Below, one piece after another: positions 22,401 through 31,400 of a DNA stretch of 64,000 nt. Numbering within the stretch: position 1 is the first letter of the stretch; each line of letters opens with the position of its first letter. The DNA lies in NCBI GenBank assembly GCA_963682025.1, contig OY821519.1, positions 145,742,312-145,806,311 of the forward strand, in the 5' to 3' direction. The notes under the pieces were generated by a model. That model saw only the letters and a list, made by a program, of their open reading frames with translations. It ran no database searches and was not told where the DNA came from. Made by a program: the position numbers and the translations under genes. The stretch is from Cordilura impudica. Taxonomy: Eukaryota > Arthropoda > Insecta > Diptera > Scathophagidae.

Positions 22401-25400
22401 TCATATGGATAAAAAAAGTGACAGTACATATGTAAAAAAACACATCGTGTAATAGCACCTTAAGAAACATCTGTAATGTATCATATGGTTAATGTCAACC
22501 TTTCTTTTGTGTAAAAAAATAAGAAAAAAGTCTCAATAAAAATTTCATTTAATTTTCATTACAAAAGAGTCACAACTCAAAATTTTCCAAAATTGACTTT
22601 TTTCCATAAATTAATTCACAATACACATTTCTAACTACTGCAAAAAATGTATTTCTCATAACTATCTTCTTTAACAGGAAAAATGCTGTCATATCTGGGG
22701 CACAACTTGAGTTAATAGTGCCTATTATGATCAACTTTCGATTTTCGATTGCTGTCGAATTAACTGATCGAACGAATTTGAATTTGGTATTATGGCGCAC
22801 ATTCGATAAAATAGCGCTATTGTGAATTTCACTCAATTGGATTATTCAAATAGTACATATTTATCAGCTGGCACTATAAATAAACATTTTTTGTTTACAA
22901 ATTTATTAAAGAAAAAAATAATCATTTATTAACATGGAATTATGGTAATATGATCGTCTGATAAAGATGAATGCATCGTCATGAGAGATGCTTCCAACAT
23001 TTTGGAAATGGATTCCACTACGTAAGTATGCGAGGTTTTAACAAGGGTACCATTTGTTTACAGATTTATAGCAAATTTTCGACTGCAAGGAGGCGTTTAT
23101 GGAATTGCTGTCTACTACAGATAAACTGCTGCGGCAATGCGTACAAGGCAGATCAATCTCATGAAATTAAAATAATTTACAACTTATATTTTCAATAAGT
23201 TTTACAATCTGCCATCCAGCATCGAAAGCAAAATTGTGTTCGATTGAAAATTCGTTATACAACGAAGTTTTCGACCGTGCTGCCAGCTCATAATACAAAT
23301 TTGACATTCGATAGTCGATGTTCGATAGCCAGCGAAGATCGAATGCAACTCATAATAAGGGCCAATATCACTAGTCAAATGAAAAAATTTCAGTCAGAGA
23401 CTCATAACTCAAAATTATATTTTATTTCCACAAACACAATATAAATTAAAAAAAAGTATAGAAAAACTTTCCTCAAAATTGTAATTTTACATAATGAAAC
23501 TACATTTTTTTAAATAATACAATCATTTTTACATAAACAGTTTTTTGCCTCTCCTGAAAATTTGAAAATTTTGAGTTGTGACTGTTTTGTATTTAAGGTG
23601 CGATATGATTGAGTTTTGTGGTAAATAAAGCACAAATACTAACTACAATTCTATTTTTGTCCAAATTTGTAAATAATAATTCTGAGGAAATTAACGATAA
23701 TAGAAGTAAATAAATATTCAAATAACCAGGTTTCGTTAATTTTAATCTTTTAAAACCGGTTCCTGCCAAAAAAAAAAATATTTGTGCCTGCCAATTCCTT
23801 TCATAATAAATGTTTATTTTCAAAAGCAATAAGTAATGATAGTTTCAATTAATATTTTAGCATGTTAAATAAAATAAATTCTTGTAATTAAGGTATATTT
23901 CTTTTTTTTTTAATTTAGAGTTTGACTTCTTCACTTTCAAATGTGTTTACAATCAGCTGTTTCTATGAACTTGCAAATTCTTACAAATTGCTGTTCGTTT
24001 ACTATTTTGGATATTTGTTTTTGAAAACTAATTTTTCTTACTCTCTGAAATTTCGGTTTCTACTGGTTTTAACTGGGAAAGTAAACGAACGGAGCTATAG
24101 ACAACTGCGGCTACACGACACGGCTACAAATGTTGCTGGCTGCAATTGTAGCCGTATAGTAAGCTAATTAATTTTTTTGAAAACGACAGCAAAATATAAT
24201 AATATAAACAAATGCATTCTTATTTCAGTAGTGCCAATTATATATATTTTTTTACTTTATTAAAATAGAAGAACATGCATGATTCTATATAAACTTGACT
24301 TAAATATACATACAATTACCCAAATAGACTTCACAAAATGATTGCGGAAAATCGTGTTTGCGCAACAGCTTTTTTTTAGATACACACTACACAAAATTCA
24401 TTAGCACAAGCATACAATTTTAGTTTAGTTTTTTTATTTCGATGGATGCGAAACGCGATTCACCTGGGCAACACTTGCAATTGCAATAAAAAGAAAAAAA
24501 GAGAAAAGAGATATTGCAAAGAAAAAAAGAATATGGTGCCAAGAATGGTACAAGAAAACAACACTTCTTGGACAAACAGAACTTTTAAAAGAAATTACCT
24601 TCTCCGCAGAAGACGATTTTAAAAATTATGTTCGGATGAAAAAAGAAACCTTTGACATTCTATTAAACACTTTTCATTTTTCAGTTTTCATATCTTATTT
24701 TTCATTTTCAGTTTTCATTTCCCATTTTTCATCTTTCCGTTTTCATTTTTCATTTCATTTTCCATTTTTCATTAGGCATTACATATTTTCTTTCATATAC
24801 CGCCTAGTCTAGTATTCCTGTGGGCGGCCCATTATTAATAGAAAAAGTGCTGTTTTTGCCAAAAATATACACAGTTTTCCAATGCATTACCGTCATAATA
24901 AGTCTTGGATGAAAACAGATTTATTTAATGAATGGCTCCAAATCGTGAACAAGGACATGCAAATTCAAAATTGATTGTATTGATGATAAAAAAGACTTCA
25001 CTTTTTGATTCAATGCAAATTTCTTATAAATCGTGGCAACACATCAGCAAGTTATGTATTCAAAACTGCTTTCTCAAAATACTGTTGGGAGGTAAGGACA
25101 TTTTAGAACAAGTAATAATTGACGACAACGAAAGTGATGACAATAATAGCAACTATGAAGAGCACCTTATGACGAATAAGGAAGCAAAATCCATCCTTCA
25201 GCAATTGCTTTTCTATTTTTCAAATCATGATGTTAATGATAACGTTTTTGATTCTTTGGTAATTTTAGAAAATTCTCTCGACAAAATATACAAAAAAAAG
25301 CCTCAAACAACACAAAAACAGACTTCTTTAAAGCATAATATTTAATTGTATTTTTTTTTTTTTTAATTTTTAAATGGAATAATTGTTTCTGCTTTTCATG

Positions 25401-28400
25401 CATTACTACATAATAGTATTGTTTTTTAAATGGAATAATTGTTTTTGTTTTTATTCATTATTTCTTAATAAAATTTGAGTAATAAGTAAGTAAATATGTA
25501 TGTACATACATAAATTGATATTTGTAACGACGAGTTTTCCTCCGGTTGCTGGGGTATAGCTCGCGGGGGTCAGGGTCGTTGCAGAAATTTATATTCTTGC
25601 ACGGGACAGAGAGGAATAAAAACGAGTTCTTTCAATGTTTAGAGTGTCGTGGCTTATTTTATTTTATTTTCGATTATAACTAATGATTTACAACTAATAA
25701 TGGTAATTTATAATTTTACTAAATATAATGGTAGGTTGGTACTCCTCCTGGGGAAGAGCGAGAAACCTGGAGTAGGTACTTCTCTAGTTTCAAAAATCCT
25801 GGACCCTTGTCGTTGGATAGTGAGACCTGGTGAGAGCACTTCTTTAACTGCCGAGAGAAACCTGCGAAGGCACTTCTCTAAACTGCGGGGAGAAACCTGC
25901 GTAGGCACTTCGTTTGATCGCGTGGGAGAGGCCTGCGTAGGCACTTCTCTAAACTGCGGGGGGAAACCAGCGGAGGCACTTCTCTAAACTGCGGAGAGAA
26001 ACCTGCGAAGGCACTTCTCTAAACTGCGGGGGAAACCTGCGTGGGCACTTAGTTTGATTGCGTGGGAGAGACCTGCGTAGGCACTTCTCTAAACTGCGGA
26101 GAGAAACCTGCGAAGGCACTTCTCTAAACTGCGGGGGGAAAACTGCGTAGGCACTTATTTTGATTGCGTGGGAGAGACCTGCGTAGGCACTTCTCTAAAC
26201 TGCGGGGAGAAACCAGCGGAGGCACTTCTCTAAACTGCGGAGAGAAACCTGCGAAGGCACTTCTCTGAACTGCGGAGAGAAACCTGCGTAGGCACTTCTC
26301 TGAACTGCGGGGAAAGAAACCTGCGTAGGCACTTCTCTAAACTGCGGGGAGAAACCTGCGTAGGCACTTCTCTAAACTGCGGAGAGAAACCTGCGAAGGC
26401 ACTTCTCTGAACTGCGGAGAGAAACCTGCGTAGGCACTTCTCTGAACTGCGGGGGGAGAAACCAGCGTAGGCACTTCTCTAAACTGCGGAGAGAAACCTG
26501 CGAAGGCACTTCTCTAAACTGCGGAGAGAAACCTGCGAAGGCACTTCTCTGAACTGCGGAGAGAAACCTGCGTAGGCACTTCTCTGAACTGCGGGGGGGG
26601 GGGGGAGAAACCTGCGTAGGCACTTCTCTAAACTGCGGGGAGAAACCTGCGTAGGCACTTCTCTAAACTGCGGAGAGAAACCTGCGAAGGCACTTCTCTA
26701 AACTGCGGAGAGAAACCTGCGAAGGCACTTCTCTAAACTGCGGGGGAAACCTGCGTGGGCACTTAGTTTGATTGCGTGGGAGAGACCTGCGTAGGCACTT
26801 CTCTAAACTGCGGAGAGAAACCTGCGAAGGCACTTCTCTAAACTGCGGGGGGAAAACTGCGTAGGCACTTATTTTGATTGCGTGGGAGAGACCTGCGTAG
26901 GCACTTCTCTAAACTGCGGGGAGAAACCAGCGGAGGCACTTCTCTAAACTGCGGAGAGAAACCTGCGAAGGCACTTCTCTGAACTGCGGAGAGAAACCTG
27001 CGTAGGCACTTCTCTGAACTGCGGGGAAAGAAACCTGCGTAGGCACTTCTCTAAACTGCGGGGAGAAACCTGCGTAGGCACTTCTCTAAACTGCGGAGAG
27101 AAACCTGCGAAGGCACTTCTCTGAACTGCGGAGAGAAACCTGCGTAGGCACTTCTCTAAACTGCGGAGAGAAACCTGCGAAGGCACTTCTCTAAACTGCG
27201 AGGAGAAACCTGCGTAGGCACTTCTCAGAACTGCGGGGAGAAACCTGCGAAGGCACTTCTCTAAACTGCGGGGAGAAACCTGCGTAGGCACTTCTCAGAA
27301 CTGCGGGGAGAAACCTGCGAAGGCACTTCTCTAAACTGCGGGGAGAAACTTCTCTTATGATGAAAACACGCGCACGAGTACTGCGATGTGTACTCGACCA
27401 CCGCCGATGATCGAATCCTCTAGTTTGGTTATTGTTTCACCTTTTATAGTATGTTGATGTGGTGAACAATTTTATAACTCACCTCGGAGTGGTGTGTTTA
27501 TCTTCCTTCTCGCTCTAACATATAAAGGCTATAGTTTAGAGAAGTAAATGGGGATTGTAACTACTGTTATTTACTGCTTTTATATATTAATATATAAATG
27601 AAAAATTTATATATATAAATAAGTGAGGTGTAGGCGAAAACGAGGTGTACCGACTTTCGTCGTTACATATTAACCATAACTAAAATAAAAACCCCTTTAA
27701 TTCGTAAAAAATTGTTGGTCCCTTGCGATTACGAATTATCGCGATTCTACTGTATATAAAATGTGTTAATTGTGTTGTATTTTTCAAAAAACTATGAAAA
27801 GTAATTTTTATACCCTATACCACTATGTGGTTTGGGTATAATGACTTTGTGCTGCTGTTTCTAACTACCATATTTTGTTATACCGATCGGCTCAGAATCA
27901 CTTTCTGAGTCGATTTAGCGATGTCCGTCCGTCCGTCCGCCTGTGTGTCCATGTAAACTTTGTAATCAAACTACAGGTCGAAAATATGAATATATTTTAA
28001 TAAAATTTGGTATATAAGCTTTTATCGGCCATAGGATCAACGCTATTGAAATTGGTGAAAATCGATCCATGTTCAGACCTAGTCCCAATACAAATGACCG
28101 CCATGAAATCGACATAAATTGCCATAAGATCCAAATTATCATATAGATCTTAGTAAAATTGGGTTTTTATGTGTTTATTGTATCCATTAATCAGTAGTCC
28201 AAAAATAATCCCTATTAGACAATTCTTAGTCATAGGCCCCATATAGAGCTGCTTCCCGATCTTCACTTAAATCTATCAAAAAAACAAAAATATTGCACAG
28301 ATTTTTCTAAAATTTGGTTTGTATATATTTTTTCAAAATATAAGTGACTTTACCAAATCGGTCCATTTTTAATATAGTCCACATATAAATATAGCACCCG

Positions 28401-31400
28401 ATATGAACTTTTTCATATCTGCAGCCAAAAAAATTAATAACAATGCCACTCAAATTTGTTTTTTGCTTATTTTCTATATCCAGTTAGTTGGACCGAAGAG
28501 ATATGGTTTCTAAACCATGGTATGGGGTATCGTATGGTCGGTCTAGACCGACTATAATTTTCTTACTTGTTATTAAAATACATGCAATTTTATATAAAAC
28601 GCATTTTTCTATGGGGTATGTCTGTGCCGCTGTATTTGGACTATAGACTCCAAATTCAATAGCTACCTACTGCAGATTATGACGAACATTTTAAGCAACA
28701 GTAATGCGACATATTGCGAACAGGAGAATGTTTTAAAGACAGACAGACATCGCCAGATCGACTTCTCCTTTTATAAAGATCAAGAATAAATATGTGGTCT
28801 CCTGAATTTGTTTCTGTACATTGGTTGGAGTATATAAAATCTAATTAATGAGGAATAAAATAACTTTTTTAATTTAAAAAAATGTGCATTTATTAAAAGG
28901 TAATAATACATTTTTTAGTATTTTTTCACCATGCCCTATTAGATTTTGTCTTAGGGGTTTTTGATATACTTGAAAAAATTAGAATTTTCAATAATTGAAA
29001 ATTAAAATTAAAAAATATATGTAATATTTTTACATTAATTGATAAAATATAGTTCAAGGACTTAAATAAAAAAATATATATAATATATATAAATTTAAAA
29101 AATATTTAACTAAACCTTACGTTAATAACCTTATAGAATATTGGATGAAATCATCCACCACTTTTTATTTACTTAAACGTTAAAATTAACTCTAAAATTT
29201 AAGAATATAGTAATTTTAAGAAAAAAACAAGTAAGAGTGTTAAATTCGGCAGTGTCGAATCTTTGATACCCTCCACCTCGGTTTGAGTCTTGATAATAAA
29301 TCTAAATGAAAAAGTAAACAATTTGTTAAACTTAATACCAAATTATTTCAGCAAATTCTTTGGGTTGGTTTTCGTCTTTTCTATTATTTCGGATTTATTT
29401 CGGTGTTTGCTTTTTGGTCATCGTGGTTGCTGATCGGCATGCATTTATGTGATATACCTATATGCATGCGTTTCCGGTTATATGACATAACTTCTCGTTT
29501 AATTTAGTTTTTGTTAATTAAATAGCTCGCCATTGCAAAGGTAATGGTTGTGTAGGGTGGCTATATGCATTAAATCGTGCTAATTGGAGATGGATGTATA
29601 GTTTCTTTTAACTGGCCAAATATTTCTTCATTGCGGCCATATAGGTCGGATGGAGTAACAAAATAATAACCAAAAAAAAAACTCTCAATTTTTTTTTTAA
29701 TATTGCCATATTTGGAAAATATAGAGAATAAATTTATAATAATAAATATTCAAATTAGGGATGCCAAGCGCAAAAAACCAAATGTCCCAAACATTTTAAA
29801 TAAAATAATTTGTTCTCTTTATTTTCTGAAAAACTTCAAATTTTCATCCAAAAAAAAATTGTGAAAATTTATATATAAAAAATAACATTCTTATCAAATT
29901 GCGTTTATTTATGTAACAGTTTTTATGTTCGCAATTCTTAAATATCATTTGACGTTTTCTAAAATTCATTGAATTTAAATTAATGTTTTCTGTAGTGTGA
30001 TTCTGTAAATTTCAACGATCCGACAATCGCAAGATATATCGACAGCTATTGTTGTTTGCACTAAGGATTAAGTGATTCACTAAGTACATATATCTTAACG
30101 ACAGTCGACAAATCTATTTTTCTATTTATTTAAATTGTAAACGAGTGGCATCTCTGTCAAAATAAGCGAAAAACACAAAGAAGAATAGAAAAAAACAAAT
30201 TACTTCGTGTTTGACAGGATGATTTTATGTTTATGTTTAATATCTTTATTTTTTTACTAATATTTCTGTGTATTTATTTGAAAATGAAATAATGAATTGA
30301 ATATGCTATTTAATTTTTTTATTTATATAAAAAAGTTTTTTAATTAAAGCAAAATATTTTCACTATTTTATGATTTTTATTTATGTATGACGACATTTCA
30401 ACCTAAAAATTTAAGATTTTATCGATTGAATAAACAACACAAAAATGGTTGTCGTTTAGATAACAACATCAGCTGACTTTAACGTTTAAAAATTTTACTG
30501 ATAATTTTGCAATTTTCTTTTTTTAACGATTCGACTATCGTTAAAAGAAGTTACTGAATCGCGGTACTGAAAAGCTATTAATTTCTCCTAAATGTCAATA
30601 TTTTTTTTAAATGTAAAAATTTTTTAAATGTAAACATAGGTATTTGGTGTTTTTTTTTTTTTTTGGAATTTCAATTTGTGTTTAACGAATAAAATTTATA
30701 TATTAAAGATGCAATTGATGTCTTCTAAATTTAAAATTATAATTTCCGACGTTTTGATATGATTTTGTGAAATTCAGTTAATTGTAATTTATAATAAATT
30801 TAAATTTTTAATTCCAGTTTTTAGAATTAATATTTTCTTAAATTTGAATGGAAAATTTAAAAAGTGCAATTTTGTATTTATGTGAATAATAATGCTTTAG
30901 TAATTATAAACAATTTTTACAAATTAGATGTAATCGCAATCAGATATTTTGTAGGTAAAGCAGAATAATAATTCTACATAACTATGTAGAACTGTTTTGA
31001 AAGCAAAAAACTCATTGATGAACTCGTAACTCTATTTTTTGTAAAGACAACAAAAAGTTAATATGCCAAACTTATGTTCATATTTGTAAAAGAATAATGA
31101 AAATACGTATGAAATAAAAGACCAGCCCGTGTATACTCTTAACATTGTTCTGTATGATATCCAGTTGAAAATATTAACATTCATGTTAAAATAGAAATAA
31201 CTATTGCAAAGCTAATTAGAACAAACAAAAATTGTGGCGCCATCTACTGTGGCATAGTCACGCTGAGCAAAATGAAGTGACACTCTGTTAATGCAAAAGA
31301 AATGTATTTTCCCCACAATAAAATATTGCAGAATTGTATGTAAATAAAATAATATACCGACTTATTTCTAACATGCAGTTGTTATAAATATACATATATA

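Larger units (their letters stand above)
21769..23602 (+). mobile_element. Element G, inserted into D with ATAT duplication
   Basis: The termini are CGCACCTTAAATACAAAA and the complement TTTTGTATTTAAGGTGCG. ATAT flanks both sides (21765-21768 and 23603-23606) and is single in the uninterrupted D copy. The inverted repeat continues inward as AGTCACAACTCAAAATTTTC, present on the right at about 23564-23583 and on the left only after the insertion H, at 22568-22587. No transposase is recognised inside. Confidence 0.7.
21597..24098 (+). mobile_element. Element D, copy 1: outer element of a four-level nest
   Basis: The ends are ATAGCTCCGTTCGTTTAC at 21597 and its complement GTAAACGAACGGAGCTAT ending at 24098. 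The left arm (to 21768) and right arm (from 23603) together match copy 2 at 54795-56241 in reverse orientation, for example AGCAAGCAAGAAAAAACATA and GATTGAGTTTTGTGG. Comparison with copy 2 shows that element G interrupts D. No coding capacity is visible, so D is non-autonomous; its superfamily is not clear. Confidence 0.7.

Noticed and set aside
22285..22470. Small ORF shared by E1 and E2 (ending ITSKCKQQLI)
   Set aside because: Sharing is explained by the two MITE copies being related; the start and first half differ and no domain is visible.
26372..27291. Long Pro/Arg/Ser-rich open frames through the minisatellite
   Set aside because: They arise because a 35-bp unit without stops is read in rotating frames; the peptide repeats with unit variation and no start context, so no protein is supported.
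25800..27350. CRISPR-like array
   Set aside because: The units are contiguous without unique spacers, and the DNA is clearly from a eukaryotic nucleus.
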